Below are positions 1 to 9,151 of a stretch of 64,000 nt of DNA, one piece after another. A model generated the notes under the pieces. The model worked only from the letters and a program-made list of their open reading frames with translations, was not told the DNA's origin and did no database searches. The translations under genes were made by a program, and so were the position numbers. Source of the DNA: Sphingobium trunci (GTDB lineage: Bacteria > Pseudomonadota > Alphaproteobacteria > Sphingomonadales > Sphingomonadaceae); assembly GCF_022664535.1 (NCBI RefSeq), contig NZ_JAKUJY010000002.1, positions 244,142-308,141 of the forward strand, in the 5' to 3' direction. Positions within the stretch are counted from its first letter, which is position 1; the number at the start of each line of letters is the position of its first letter.

Positions 1-978
1 ATATTGCGGGCTGTTGGGGTTGATGTCCCGCATCCCGCCATTTGCCGGCCAGCTATGATAGGAGAGCGGGACCGGATCGAAGCCGAAGCTCTTCTTCCAC
101 GCCGCCTGGCCGCTGCCCGTCTTGGAACGGCCGAAATCGAACATGGTCATCCCCCGGTCGCGGCCATGCGCCATGAGGCGGTAATACATGAGTTCATTGG
201 ACCGCAGCCGCCGCGCGTCGCCGATCCCGCCGCCCCAGAAGGGCATGACGCGCCCGTGGTGATAGAGGGTCAGCACCGCCGAAACCGGCCGGTCGCCTTC
301 CAGCACGACCAATATGTCGGCATCCTCGCCAAATTGCCTCAGCACCTCGCGGAACAGCCGTGCCGGGAAGACCGGCGTGCCCAGATTGCGCACGCTTTCC
401 GAATAGACGCGATAATGCGCCTGCCGATGCCGCGCATCCCGCCCGATCTCGACCCGCAGCGCATCGTTCGCCAGCGCCTTGCGCAGTTCGGCGCGGTGCT
501 TGCGCGGAACGGCGAGCAATTCCGCCTCATCATCCGCCGCGAGCGGACGCGTGAAACCGAGATGGCTGCCCTCGTGCCGCGCCCAGCCTTCAGCCGGGAC
601 CGGCCCGCCGCGTATCTCGACCGAAGCGATGCCGCCGTCCCGCGCCATGCCCTCGCAGGCCGCGGCCAGGGCGGACACCGCCGCCGGATCGCTCGCCAAT
701 ATGCCGCCGTCCACGGCAAAGCCCGACGACACCAGCGCCTGCCCGAACAGAAGGCTCTTCACATGATGCAGCGGCAGCAGCCCGACGATCTGCCCCGAAG
801 GCGCCACCGCCGAAAGCATGTGCGCCCGGTTGCCCGTGCCCCGCGCCACCGCCAGCAGCCATGCCGGACGATGGAAGGGCGTGCCCTCGCCATGTCCCAT
901 CACGAACGCATCCGCCGCCTGCCGCTGCGCCGGATCGGTGAGATCGAGGGCCGTGACCAACAGTTCGCCCGCCATCAT
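1..978 (-). CDS. FemAB-like GNAT protein of the XrtA/PEP-CTERM system (3' end cut by window edge)
   Basis: The frame is open from ATG at 978 to the first base of the window, about 326 codons, with no stop, so the C-terminus lies outside. The translation starts MMAGELLVTALDL and contains FHRPAW, PLPAEGW-like and TMFDFGRSKTGSG segments, the last typical of FemAB/BioF2-type acyltransferases (the pepcterm_femAB family). FemAB relatives transfer aminoacyl groups to cell-envelope precursors; the substrate here is unknown. The start overlaps the upstream deacetylase stop (ATGA, 978-975), so the two are probably translationally coupled. A second ATG at 975 is an alternative start. Placement in the exopolysaccharide locus suggests a role in polymer or surface-protein modification, which is inference. 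Confidence 0.85.
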   Translation of the reverse strand, partial: MMAGELLVTALDLTDPAQRQAADAFVMGHGEGTPFHRPAWLLAVARGTGNRAHMLSAVAPSGQIVGLLPLHHVKSLLFGQALVSSGFAVDGGILASDPAAVSALAAACEGMARDGGIASVEIRGGPVPAEGWARHEGSHLGFTRPLAADDEAELLAVPRKHRAELRKALANDALRVEIGRDARHRQAHYRVYSESVRNLGTPVFPARLFREVLRQFGEDADILVVLEGDRPVSAVLTLYHHGRVMPFWGGGIGDARRLRSNELMYYRLMAHGRDRGMTMFDFGRSKTGSGQAAWKKSFGFDPVPLSYHSWPANGGMRDINPNSPQY

Positions 979-1820
979 GCCGCCCGCTCCGCTTCCTGGG
1001 CGGCCAGCGCATCCACCCGCGTCCACTGGAAGTCCCGCGTCAGCCGCCGCAGCTTGGCCGCCATGCCGGAGAGGTTGGTATAATGCCGCAGCCGCGAGCG
1101 CAGCGGCGCGCCCTCGACGCGCGGCTGATCGGGATCGATTTCCCAGGGGTGGAAATAGATGATCGCGGGCCGCCCATCCCGCCGGTTCACCTGACGGATC
1201 GCCCAGCGCGAAAAGCCATAGGGCAGCAGCCGGAAAAAGCCGCCTCCCCCCGCCGCCAGCGTGCGGCCCGCCAGCTTCGCCGTCGTCACCGGCAGTTCGA
1301 CCAGCGGCGATCCCTTGACCGGCTTCCACGCGAAGCGCGGGCTTTCCGGCCAGCCATAATGGTCGTGCCGGATCGGTGCGACGCTGCTGGAATAGGCATA
1401 GCCTTCCTCGGCCAGCACCTCATGCGCCCAGGGCGTGCGCCGGTCGATGGAGAAGCTGGGCGCGCGATAGCCGGTCACCGCCTGCCCGCTCGCATCCTCC
1501 AATATCGCCCGCGACCGGCGCAGATCGGCGCGGAAGCCGGCCCCGTCGAAGGTGAAGACGCGCGCATGGTCATAGCCATGGCTCGCCACCTCATGCCCCG
1601 CCTCCACGATCCGCCGCATCAATGCCGGGTAGCGTTCCGCCACCCAGCCCAGCGTGAAGAAGGTGGCCTTGACCCCCGCCTCGTCGAACAGCGCCAGCAC
1701 CGCATCGCTGTTGCGTTCGACCCGATGGGTCAGGCCCGCCCAATCCTCGCGCCGGATCGTGCGTTCGAACGCGCCGACCTGGAACCAGTCCTCGACGTCA
1801 ACGGACAGGGCGTTCAGCAT
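975..1820 (-). CDS. XrtA-system polysaccharide deacetylase
   Basis: 281 aa, starting MLNALSVDVEDWF; an upstream in-frame extension runs back into the next gene and is rejected. This is a NodB-fold carbohydrate esterase: VDVEDW (residues 7-12) supplies the catalytic/metal aspartates, and SHGYDH (80-85) is the HxxxH metal site. FHPWEID near residue 232 is the C-terminal motif seen in the exosortase-linked subgroup (pepcterm_polyde). It probably removes N-acetyl groups from the exopolysaccharide being made by this locus. It lies 8 bp after the ATPase gene and overlaps the FemAB-like gene by ATGA, so it is mid-operon. Family assignment is firm; the natural substrate is not known. Confidence 0.92.
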   Translation of the reverse strand: MLNALSVDVEDWFQVGAFERTIRREDWAGLTHRVERNSDAVLALFDEAGVKATFFTLGWVAERYPALMRRIVEAGHEVASHGYDHARVFTFDGAGFRADLRRSRAILEDASGQAVTGYRAPSFSIDRRTPWAHEVLAEEGYAYSSSVAPIRHDHYGWPESPRFAWKPVKGSPLVELPVTTAKLAGRTLAAGGGGFFRLLPYGFSRWAIRQVNRRDGRPAIIYFHPWEIDPDQPRVEGAPLRSRLRHYTNLSGMAAKLRRLTRDFQWTRVDALAAQEAERAA

Positions 1821-1828
1821 CGGTCCGC

Positions 1829-3064
1829 TCAGGCGGCGGCGCTGTGCTGCGCGTCGCCCATCCGCTCCTCGCGCTCCACCCATTCGACCAGCATCGTCAG
1901 CACGCGGCGCAGCGCCGTGTCCTGCTCGGTCACACGGAATTCCAGCGTGGAAAGCCGTTCCTCGATCAGCGTGAAGCAATCCTTGAGCGCTTCGGGATCG
2001 ACGCTCGGCTCGGCGCGGGCAAAGTCATTCTCCGCGCGCAGCGTGTCGAGTTCGGCGCGAAGCGAAGCGATCTCGTCCCGCAGGTCGCTCGCCGGTTCGA
2101 CCCGCGCGCTGCGCAGGGCATCGACCTCGGCCCGCAGCGCGGCGACCTCTTCCGAAACGGCCGGATCGGCGGCAACGGGTGCGGGCACGGGCGTCTCGGC
2201 CAGTTCCCCGGCATCGTCCAGCACGCTGTGCGCCATCGGTTCGGGCGTGACGTCGGCATCCGCGCCCATGTCAGCCACGACCGCATAGACCACCTCGGCA
2301 TCGATCACCGACAACCGGTCCAGCGCGCCCAGCAGCAGCACGCGGCTCACCAGCACGTTGATCCGGCGGGGCACGCCGCCGGTCGCGGCATAGATGGCGT
2401 TGAAGGCTTCGGGCGTGAACTGCGGATCGCCCTGCCAGCCGACCAGCGAGAGGCGATGCAGGATATAGGGTTCGACCTCCCGCCGCATCATCGGGTCAAG
2501 ATGGTGGGTCGCGATCACGCGCTGGCGCAGTTGCTCCAGCTCAGGCGATTTCAGCAGGTCGCGAAACTCCGGCTGGCCCAGCAGGAAGATCTGCAATAGG
2601 GATTGTCCGCCCAACTGGAAGTTGGACAGCATCCGCAGCTCCTCGATGGCGGAAACCGGCAGATTCTGCGCTTCATCGACGATCAGCAGGGAACGGCGCC
2701 CGGTGCGCGCCTGCGCGTGCAGATAGCCCTCGATCTGCTTCAATATCTGCGCCTTGGGCATGCCGTCCACGGCCAGGCCGAAGCTCTGCGCGGCGAGGCG
2801 CAGCATGTCGTCGCCCTCCACCTGGGTCGAGACGATCTTCACCGCGGTCAGCCGCGAAGGATCGATGGTGCCCATCAGATGCCCCACCAGCGTGGTCTTG
2901 CCCGCGCCGATATCGCCGGTGATGACGATGAAGCCCTCCCCCTGCGCCAGCCCATAGCCCAGATAGGACAGGGCTTTGCGATGGGTCGCGCTCTCGAAAT
3001 AGAAATGCGGGTCCGGCGTCAGCTGGAACGGGCGTCCCTGCAATCCGTAGAACTGATCGTACAT
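1829..3064 (-). CDS. XrtA-system-associated AAA ATPase (ExeA-like)
   Basis: 411 aa from ATG 3064 (MYDQFYGLQGRPFQLTPDP); the longer in-frame ORF adds only intergenic residues. Walker A GDIGAGKTT is at residues 50-58 and Walker B LLIVDEAQN at 126-134, followed by AAA-type arginine and sensor segments. The N-terminal YGL..PF motif is typical of the ExeA/GspA and pepcterm_ATPase families. The C-terminal roughly 110 residues are acidic with heptad-like ALRAEVDALR and LRAELDTLRAE stretches, a likely coiled coil. It probably powers or senses assembly of the export machinery. It is located between the barrel and deacetylase genes of the same operon. Confidence 0.92.
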   Translation of the reverse strand: MYDQFYGLQGRPFQLTPDPHFYFESATHRKALSYLGYGLAQGEGFIVITGDIGAGKTTLVGHLMGTIDPSRLTAVKIVSTQVEGDDMLRLAAQSFGLAVDGMPKAQILKQIEGYLHAQARTGRRSLLIVDEAQNLPVSAIEELRMLSNFQLGGQSLLQIFLLGQPEFRDLLKSPELEQLRQRVIATHHLDPMMRREVEPYILHRLSLVGWQGDPQFTPEAFNAIYAATGGVPRRINVLVSRVLLLGALDRLSVIDAEVVYAVVADMGADADVTPEPMAHSVLDDAGELAETPVPAPVAADPAVSEEVAALRAEVDALRSARVEPASDLRDEIASLRAELDTLRAENDFARAEPSVDPEALKDCFTLIEERLSTLEFRVTEQDTALRRVLTMLVEWVEREERMGDAQHSAAA

Positions 3065-3095
3065 GTCTATCTCTCCACCCTGCCGGGCTTTCGCT

Positions 3096-4682
3096 TTAAA
3101 ATGTATAGCGCAGGCCAAGCTGGCCCATGGCGTTGATGACCGCATCCAGCTTGTCGGCCTTGGCGCTGTCCACGCCGACCGAGGCCGACGCCTGAAGATT
3201 GCGCGTAACGAGCCGGTAATAGCTGGTGAAAGCGCCCAGGTTCAGCACGTCCAGCCGGTTGCCGCTGGCATCGAAATAATTGGCGTAGACCGCCGTATCG
3301 ATGCTCGACTGGCTGTCGACCCGATAGGTGAGCGAGGCGTTGCCGTACCAGTTCTGGTCCCGCGTGCCGCGCACGAACACCGTCTCGCCCGACGGCGTGA
3401 TGAACTTGCGCTGCGAATAGCCCAGGCCAATGCCCATTCCCCACGGTCCACGCTCCGCCGCGAATTGCGCCGCGACGCCGCGATAGCGGAAGTTCGCGCC
3501 GGTCACGCCGGCCAGCGCATCGTTGAAGCACTGCCCGCCGCCGGTGGTCGAGAAAGCGCAACCGGTGAAATCGCCGGTGAAGGGATTGCGCACGATGTTG
3601 AGGTTGCTGCCCGACAGCGCCGCCACGTCGGAGGTGATGACGCGCCCGAAACTGTCGATCCCGTCGAACACGACCAGGGCGAAGGATTTGTTGCGCCCCT
3701 GCCAGATGAAGCTGCCCGAATAGGTCATGCCGCCATAGCGCTCGCCCACGCGCGCGGTCAGCGACGTGCGGTGGCTGGGACGCCAGAGCACGCCCACGTC
3801 CCAGATGATATCGTCGAAATCATAGAGAAGCTGGCGCGGCGAGCTTTTGTCGGTGACATAGCGGCCGCTCGATGAAATCACCGGCAGGCCGTTGCTGTCC
3901 AGCAGCGGCGAGCGCTGGCTGATCCTGATATCCTCATAGCCGACGCCGCCGATCAGGGCGAGCGTGGGCGACACCGGCAGCGTCGCGTCCAGGCGCGCCC
4001 ATTTGTCCTCGAACCGCTGGTCGAGCTGGCTCGCATCCTCCCGGCTGTAGCCCGCGCTGGCGACAAGGCCGAGCGGCATCCACACGCCGGGTCCGACGCC
4101 TACCGACCCGATCAGGTCGTGAGTCGTCGAATCCGCGAAGCCGCTGCCCCTCGGCCCGCCGGGAAAGTCGACATTCACGTCATCCTCGACCCGCGCATAG
4201 CCCAGCCGGTAGGAAGCGTTGATGTCCAGGTCGCCCAGCCGCGTGGTGTAGGAGGGGCCGATATAACCCGCATAGACCTGGCTGCTGAAGCCGTCGTTGC
4301 GCACCGAGGCGCCTGACAGTCCATCGGTCCGCACCCGTGTCGCAAGCCCGCCCGCGTTCAGCGTCAGACCGCGCGCCAGTCCATATCGGCCGCTGGCGAT
4401 GCCGCTGATGATGTCCTGATCGCTCAGCCGATCGCCCCAGCCGAAGCTGTGCGCATATTGCAGGTCGGCCGATGCCTCCATGCGGCGCGTCTGGATGCTG
4501 GCGGCCACGCCGGCGGTGACGTTGGTATAGGTGAGGACGTCGCCACCGCCCTTGAGTGGCGCGACCACGACCTGATCGATGCCGATATAGGGCGTGACAT
4601 CGACCTTGCGCCGATCGTCCTGCGCGAGCGCGGGCGTGGCCAGGGCGAGGCCCGCGAGGACAAGGGCTGTGCGCGAAATCAT
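3096..4682 (-). CDS. XrtA-system outer-membrane beta-barrel protein
   Basis: 528 aa from ATG 4682, MISRTALVLAGLALATPALAQ, with a clear Sec signal peptide cleaved after ALA. The open frame extends further upstream but overlaps the kinase gene, whose TGA forms an ATGA junction with this ATG. The body is a series of alternating hydrophobic strands with aromatic ends, and the last residues are LGLRYTF, a C-terminal aromatic beta-signal typical of outer-membrane barrels. It matches the pepcterm_hypo_1 type found beside exosortase-A exopolysaccharide genes. Its likely job is outer-membrane passage of polymer alongside the export lipoprotein. No enzymatic motif is visible. Confidence 0.88.
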   Translation of the reverse strand: MISRTALVLAGLALATPALAQDDRRKVDVTPYIGIDQVVVAPLKGGGDVLTYTNVTAGVAASIQTRRMEASADLQYAHSFGWGDRLSDQDIISGIASGRYGLARGLTLNAGGLATRVRTDGLSGASVRNDGFSSQVYAGYIGPSYTTRLGDLDINASYRLGYARVEDDVNVDFPGGPRGSGFADSTTHDLIGSVGVGPGVWMPLGLVASAGYSREDASQLDQRFEDKWARLDATLPVSPTLALIGGVGYEDIRISQRSPLLDSNGLPVISSSGRYVTDKSSPRQLLYDFDDIIWDVGVLWRPSHRTSLTARVGERYGGMTYSGSFIWQGRNKSFALVVFDGIDSFGRVITSDVAALSGSNLNIVRNPFTGDFTGCAFSTTGGGQCFNDALAGVTGANFRYRGVAAQFAAERGPWGMGIGLGYSQRKFITPSGETVFVRGTRDQNWYGNASLTYRVDSQSSIDTAVYANYFDASGNRLDVLNLGAFTSYYRLVTRNLQASASVGVDSAKADKLDAVINAMGQLGLRYTF

Positions 4683-5611
4683 CCGTCCGCTTGCCCCTTT
4701 GCATAATAGCTGCCGAAGCGGCGGCCGCCGGTGGAAAAGCGCACGCCGTTCAGCAGCAGCTTCACCTGCGGGCCGCCCTTGAGCAGGCTGGCGGCGTCGC
4801 GCAGCGCGGCTTCCGTGGTCCTGTCCGCCCGCACCACCAGCAGCGCAATGGCGGCATGGCTGGCCAGCACGGCAGCCGGAGAAGCGGCCAGCAGCGGCGG
4901 CGAATCGAACAGGAGGATGCGGTCGGGCCGCCCCTCGGTCAGCCGGTGGAGCAGCATCTCCGTCCGCGCCGACGCCAGATATTCGGTGTCGTTGTTGCTG
5001 CGCTGCCCGGCGGGAAGCACGGAGAGGGACGGGATATCCGTCCGCAGCACGCAATCCTCGATGGCGATGGCCGGATCGGCCAGGGCGTCCATCAGGCCCG
5101 GTCCGGCGGTCAGCCCCAGCGTTTCGGGAATGCCCGGCTTGCCGAAATCGGCGTCGACCAGCAGGATTTCCCGCTCCTTCTCCGCCGCGAGGCTGAGCGC
5201 CAGATTGAGCGCGCAAAAACTCTTGCCCTCCCCGCTCTGCGCCGAGCAGATGAGAACGCGATTGCCGCGCTGGCTGGCCGCAAGATCGGACAGGAGATCG
5301 CGCTTGAGCAGGCGGAATTCCTCGCTCATGGCGGTCACCGGGCCGTCGGGCAGCAGATAGCCCGCCTCGGCCAGTGCAATGCGGTCGATCGGTTGCACCG
5401 GCCCGGTCCAGTCCGGCGCGCGATAGCCGCCTTGCTCCTCCACGATGGCGGCAACAGCAGGCTGCACGGCGGGCGCGGCGGAAACGGCCGGTTCATCCTC
5501 CGGCACTTCCACCGCCGGGGCCGCGCGTCCCTTCAGCGCCGCGCTGAAATCGTAGATTTCGGTCGCCCGCTCGATCAGCGAGCCTCCGGACAGGGACTTG
5601 TGCTTGTTCAT
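4679..5611 (-). CDS. XrtA-associated BY-type tyrosine autokinase
   Basis: 310 aa from ATG 5611 (MNKHKSLSGGSLIERATEIYDF). It is a cytoplasmic BY-kinase domain without the Wzz part, which is encoded separately upstream. Walker A SAQSGEGKS is at residues 123-131, Walker A' ILLVDAD at 149-155 and Walker B ILLFDS at 232-237. The C-terminus has only one tyrosine pair (SYYAKG, residues 302-303), a short version of the usual tyrosine cluster. Such kinases regulate polymer length by cycles of autophosphorylation with the membrane partner. It sits 13 bp after the chain-length gene and overlaps the barrel gene, consistent with the pepcterm_TyrKin family. Confidence 0.92.
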   Translation of the reverse strand: MNKHKSLSGGSLIERATEIYDFSAALKGRAAPAVEVPEDEPAVSAAPAVQPAVAAIVEEQGGYRAPDWTGPVQPIDRIALAEAGYLLPDGPVTAMSEEFRLLKRDLLSDLAASQRGNRVLICSAQSGEGKSFCALNLALSLAAEKEREILLVDADFGKPGIPETLGLTAGPGLMDALADPAIAIEDCVLRTDIPSLSVLPAGQRSNNDTEYLASARTEMLLHRLTEGRPDRILLFDSPPLLAASPAAVLASHAAIALLVVRADRTTEAALRDAASLLKGGPQVKLLLNGVRFSTGGRRFGSYYAKGQADG

Positions 5612-5624
5612 CGTCCGTCCCCCC

Positions 5625-7136
5625 TCAGGCCAGCCCGCGCTGGACAAATTCGATGACGATCAGCAGCAGGCACAGCGCCGCCAGACCGCCGCTGGCGCCC
5701 GCAAACCATTTCAGGCGCTGCTTTTCCACCGCGGCCTGCGCCGCGCCGACGGTCTGGCTGATCGATCCGATGACCGGCACGCCCATGATCTTCTCCAGCC
5801 GCGCCGCATTGGGGAAGCCACCCTTGATCTGCGCCATGGCAAAGGCCGTGCCGATGCCCGCCCCCATGCCCAGCACCCATATGCCGACCAGCAGCAGCGG
5901 CCGGTTGGGCGCCTCGGGCACGGTCGGCAGGTTCGGCGGATTGACGACACGGAACTGGACCGATCCGGTTTCGCTCTTCACGTCGCCCCGCAGGCGGATT
6001 TCCTCGCGGTCGGCGAGCATCTTGTCATATTGGGTCTTGAGCACCTCATAATCGCGGTCGAGCTTTTCCTGCTCGGCGGAAAGGCCCGGCTCATCGGTCT
6101 GGCGGGCCGACATGCTGTTGAGGTCCGCCTGCAACTGCGCCTTGCGGGCCGACAGGCCCTGCACCGTCGCGGCGCGTTCCGCCTGCATCGACCGGATCGA
6201 GAGATAGGCGGGATTGGGCGTGCCCCCCGCACCGCCGCTCGCCTGCCCGCGCAGCAGATTGACCTGCCGCTGGGCTGCAATGACGTCGGGATGGTCGCTG
6301 GTGAAGCCCCGCGCCCGCATCGAGGCAAGGTCGGCCTGCGCCTGCGCCAGGGCGGAAGGCCCGCCCGAGGAACCGACGCCCGGCAAGGTCTGCGGCGTGC
6401 CCGCCAACTGCCCGTTCATCGCCGCCAGGGCGCTCTGCGCCTGGACAAGCTGCGAATCGATGCTGTTGATTTCCGACCGGGCCGCATCCATGCGCTGACC
6501 GATGGAACCCGCGCCGGGCAGCATCCCGGCATAGCGCTGCTCGAACTGCACGCGGCGCTGCTCGGCGGCGGCAAGCTGTTGGCCGCGCTGGGCAAGCTGC
6601 TGGTCGAGGAAGGCCAGGCTCTGCTTCGTCTCGACCCTGTCGGACGACAGGTTCGTTTCCTGGAAGATGTCGACCAGCTTCTGCACGATCTGCTGGGAAA
6701 TGCGCGCATTGGCGCTGTCCGACAGGCTGGCGTCCGCCCATGTCGCGCTGATGTCGATCATGCTGGGGTCGAGTTGCGCGACCACCGTGATGCCTTCGCG
6801 CAGCCTGGTGATCTTCGCGGCCATGTCGCGCGGGCCGTTCACCGTCCGGCTGAGGTCGGTTTCCCGGACCACCCGCTCCAGATTGCCGGTGCTGGCCAGC
6901 GTCTGGCGCACCCGGTCCAGATCCTGCTGCGACTGGACCTGGGTGATGCCCACCTTGTCCTCCAGCAGCGACTGGGTGTTCACATAGACCCGCGCCTTGG
7001 ACTGATAGCTGTTGGGGATCAGCGCGATGCCCAGCCAGCCGGCCATGCAAACGCCCCATGCGACCGCGAGCGCCAGCCAGCGCCGCGTCCATATGCCATG
7101 CAGGATGACCAGCAGCTCGTCGAGAAGCGCCGCCAT
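5625..7136 (-). CDS. XrtA-system polysaccharide chain-length determinant (Wzz-like)
   Basis: 503 aa. There is a transmembrane helix near residues 17-38 (WLALAVAWGVCMAGWLGIAL) and another near 481-500 (AALCLLLIVIEF), flanking a long periplasmic region rich in Q/A/E heptads, which is the standard polysaccharide co-polymerase layout. The PNSYQSKARVYV segment after the first helix is the Wzz signature. The length and placement match the pepcterm_ChnLen family. It would set exopolysaccharide length and activate the tyrosine kinase encoded 13 bp downstream. It begins 2 bp after the export lipoprotein gene's stop, so the two are co-transcribed. Confidence 0.93.
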   Translation of the reverse strand: MAALLDELLVILHGIWTRRWLALAVAWGVCMAGWLGIALIPNSYQSKARVYVNTQSLLEDKVGITQVQSQQDLDRVRQTLASTGNLERVVRETDLSRTVNGPRDMAAKITRLREGITVVAQLDPSMIDISATWADASLSDSANARISQQIVQKLVDIFQETNLSSDRVETKQSLAFLDQQLAQRGQQLAAAEQRRVQFEQRYAGMLPGAGSIGQRMDAARSEINSIDSQLVQAQSALAAMNGQLAGTPQTLPGVGSSGGPSALAQAQADLASMRARGFTSDHPDVIAAQRQVNLLRGQASGGAGGTPNPAYLSIRSMQAERAATVQGLSARKAQLQADLNSMSARQTDEPGLSAEQEKLDRDYEVLKTQYDKMLADREEIRLRGDVKSETGSVQFRVVNPPNLPTVPEAPNRPLLLVGIWVLGMGAGIGTAFAMAQIKGGFPNAARLEKIMGVPVIGSISQTVGAAQAAVEKQRLKWFAGASGGLAALCLLLIVIEFVQRGLA

Positions 7137-7138
7137 AG

Positions 7139-7786
7139 TCAGAACATGCTTTCAGGGATGATGATGACGTCGCCGGGCGCCAGCATGACATTGGCCTTGC
7201 TGTCGCCGCGCTTCAGCAGGTCGCCGATTCGGACCTGATATTCCTGCTGCTTGCCGGTTTCCCGGTTGAAGCGGACCAGCCGCGCCTTGTTGCCCGCCGC
7301 ATATTGGTTGAGCCCACCGACCGAGATCATCGCATCGAGCAGCGTCATGTTGGCGCGATAGGGGATCGAGGCGGGTTTTTCCGTCGCGCCGACGATCCGC
7401 ACCTGCTGGCTGAAGGTGCCGGAGAAATTGTTGACGATCACCGATACCAGCGGATTTTCGATATATTTTGAGAGCGCGACCTTGAGATCGTCGGCCAGCT
7501 GCTTGGGCGTCTTGCCCACGGCCGACATGTCGGAGATCAGCGGCGTGGTGATGCGCCCGTCGGGCCGCACCTGCACCTTCGCCCCCAGGTCGGGGTTGCG
7601 CCACACGAAGATGGTGAGGTCGTCGAGCGGCCCGATCACATATTCCTCGCCCGGCCCCTCCTGCTGCGACACGAAGGAGGCAGGCGGCAGTTTCGGCGCG
7701 CTCCCGCCGCCCGATGCACAACCCGAAAGAGCCAGAGCAGGCAGCGATACGCCGATCAATGCCTGGGAAACCGACAGGAAACGCAT
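7139..7786 (-). CDS. XrtA-system exopolysaccharide export lipoprotein
   Basis: 215 aa from ATG 7786, preceded by AAGGGG 9 nt upstream; the longer in-frame start at 7852 lacks a signal peptide. The N-terminus is a lipoprotein signal with lipobox LSGC (Cys23). A Poly_export domain follows (EEYVIGPLDDLTIFVWRNPDL), then an SLBB-like soluble-ligand segment. Family: Wza-like, pepcterm_export. It should form the periplasm/outer-membrane translocon for the polymer. It is the first gene of the leftward exopolysaccharide operon that continues to the window edge. Confidence 0.93.
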   Translation of the reverse strand: MRFLSVSQALIGVSLPALALSGCASGGGSAPKLPPASFVSQQEGPGEEYVIGPLDDLTIFVWRNPDLGAKVQVRPDGRITTPLISDMSAVGKTPKQLADDLKVALSKYIENPLVSVIVNNFSGTFSQQVRIVGATEKPASIPYRANMTLLDAMISVGGLNQYAAGNKARLVRFNRETGKQQEYQVRIGDLLKRGDSKANVMLAPGDVIIIPESMF

Positions 7787-7886
7787 AAAATCAACCCCTT
7801 GATGCGGCCGCGCACCGGTCGCCGCCGGGGAAGCAAGGCGGACGTCAGGCACAGGGCTTTGACGGCCTTCTTGCCCGCAAAGGGTA

Positions 7887-7917
7887 AAAATAGCGTTAGG
7901 AGTTAAGTTGTTGGCAA
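7887..7917 (-). promoter_or_regulatory. Candidate promoter of the exopolysaccharide export operon
   Basis: On the minus strand, TTGCCA (7917-7912) and TATTTT (7892-7887) are 19 bp apart, directly after the decarboxylase stop and about 100 bp before the lipoprotein ATG. This A/T-rich patch stands out in a GC-rich region. The spacing is 1-2 bp longer than ideal, so this is a candidate only. Confidence 0.3.
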
Positions 7918-7918
7918 A

Positions 7919-9151
7919 TCAGTCAAGTAAAACTTCCAGAGCAGGCGGATGCCCCAAGAAAGCGGATGGACTTGCGGAGGCTCCATAGGCGCCCGCCGCA
8001 AAGATCGCGATCAGGTCGCCTTCGCTGACCGGCGGCAGCGCCACCTTATCCCCCAGCCTGTCGATCGGCGTGCACAGGCAACCAACCACGGTCACCGCTT
8101 CCCCCGCCGCCGCCGCGCCAAAGCGGTTCGCCACCGCCAGCGGATAGTTGCGCCGGACCACCGTGCCGAAATTGCCGCTGGCCGCCAGTTGGTGATGCAA
8201 CCCGCCATCGACCACGACGAAGGTCTCGCCCTGACTTTTCTTCACATCGACCACGCGGGTCAGATAGACGCCCGACTCCCCGACCAGCCAGCGGCCCAGC
8301 TCGATGGCGAACTCGCTGCCTTTCAGGCTGTCCTGCCGCCTGTCCAGCAAGGCCGCCAGCGCATCGCCGATCGGCCGGATATCCAGCCGCTCGTCACCGG
8401 GAAAATAGGGAATGCCGAAGCCGCCGCCCAGATTGACCAGCGGCGGCATGACGCCAACCGCGTCGGACAGGCGCGCCGCCAGACCGACGGTCGCCGCCTG
8501 CGTTTCGATCAGCGCCTCCGCCCCAAGCGCCTGGCTGCCGGCGAAAATATGCCATCCGCGCCAGTCGGCCCCGGCCCCGATCACCCAGCGAGCGAGGTCG
8601 GCGGCCCGATCCGCATCGACGCCAAAGGGCTTGGCGCCGCCGCCCATGCGCATGCCCGACCCCTTAAGGTCGAAATCCGGGTTCACCCGCACCGCCAGCT
8701 TCGGCGTCTTGCCGCGCTGTTCGGCCAGCGCGATCGCCCGCCTCGCCTCGCCCTCCGATTCCAGATTGATCGTGGCGCCATTGTCGATGGCGGCGATCAG
8801 TTCGTCGTCGCGCTTCCCCGGCCCGGCAAAGCTGACATGGGCGGGGTCCATCCCGGCCTCCAGCGCCCGCGCCAGCTCACCGCCGGAGGCGACGTCGAAG
8901 CCGTCGACCAGCTTCGCCATGCGCTCCAGCAACGGCGCGTAGGGATTGGCCTTCACCGCATAATGGATCGACAGTGCCGAAGGCATGGCGTCACGCAGAG
9001 CCTTCACCTGCGCCTGGATGATGCCCATGTCATAGACGAACAGCGGCGTATCCCCTGCCTCATCCACCAGACTCGCCGCACCGCAACCGCCGATCAGCAA
9101 CATGCCCTCCTCGCCGGAGAAAAAGGGCGGGACAGGGCCCATCGGCTTCAT
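7919..9151 (-). CDS. PLP-dependent decarboxylase, exosortase-A-associated
   Basis: 410 aa, fold-type III (alanine racemase/diaminopimelate decarboxylase family). The Schiff-base lysine is K67 in YAVKANP, the glycine-rich phosphate site is NLGGGFGIPY, and GCLCTPIDRLGD near the C-terminus supplies the conserved cysteine and aspartate of the active site at the dimer interface. It matches the PEP1 subgroup (dCO2ase_PEP1) that accompanies exosortase loci. The start overlaps the ligase stop (ATGA, 9151-9148), so ligase and decarboxylase are made together. The substrate is unknown; a carboxylate or amino acid activated by the neighbouring ligase is a plausible guess. Confidence 0.9.
   Translation of the reverse strand: MKPMGPVPPFFSGEEGMLLIGGCGAASLVDEAGDTPLFVYDMGIIQAQVKALRDAMPSALSIHYAVKANPYAPLLERMAKLVDGFDVASGGELARALEAGMDPAHVSFAGPGKRDDELIAAIDNGATINLESEGEARRAIALAEQRGKTPKLAVRVNPDFDLKGSGMRMGGGAKPFGVDADRAADLARWVIGAGADWRGWHIFAGSQALGAEALIETQAATVGLAARLSDAVGVMPPLVNLGGGFGIPYFPGDERLDIRPIGDALAALLDRRQDSLKGSEFAIELGRWLVGESGVYLTRVVDVKKSQGETFVVVDGGLHHQLAASGNFGTVVRRNYPLAVANRFGAAAAGEAVTVVGCLCTPIDRLGDKVALPPVSEGDLIAIFAAGAYGASASPSAFLGHPPALEVLLD

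Noticed and set aside
4..1083. Long plus-strand ORF of 359 codons
   Set aside because: Arg/Pro-rich translation antisense to the FemAB-like gene, with no family motif; a high-GC shadow frame.
1083..2288. Plus-strand ORF of 401 codons
   Set aside because: Antisense to the deacetylase and ATPase genes, both of which have strong motifs; low-complexity translation.
7787..7918. CtrA-type TTAA-N7-TTAA site
   Set aside because: TTAAC/TTAGG sequences are present but not with the required spacing.
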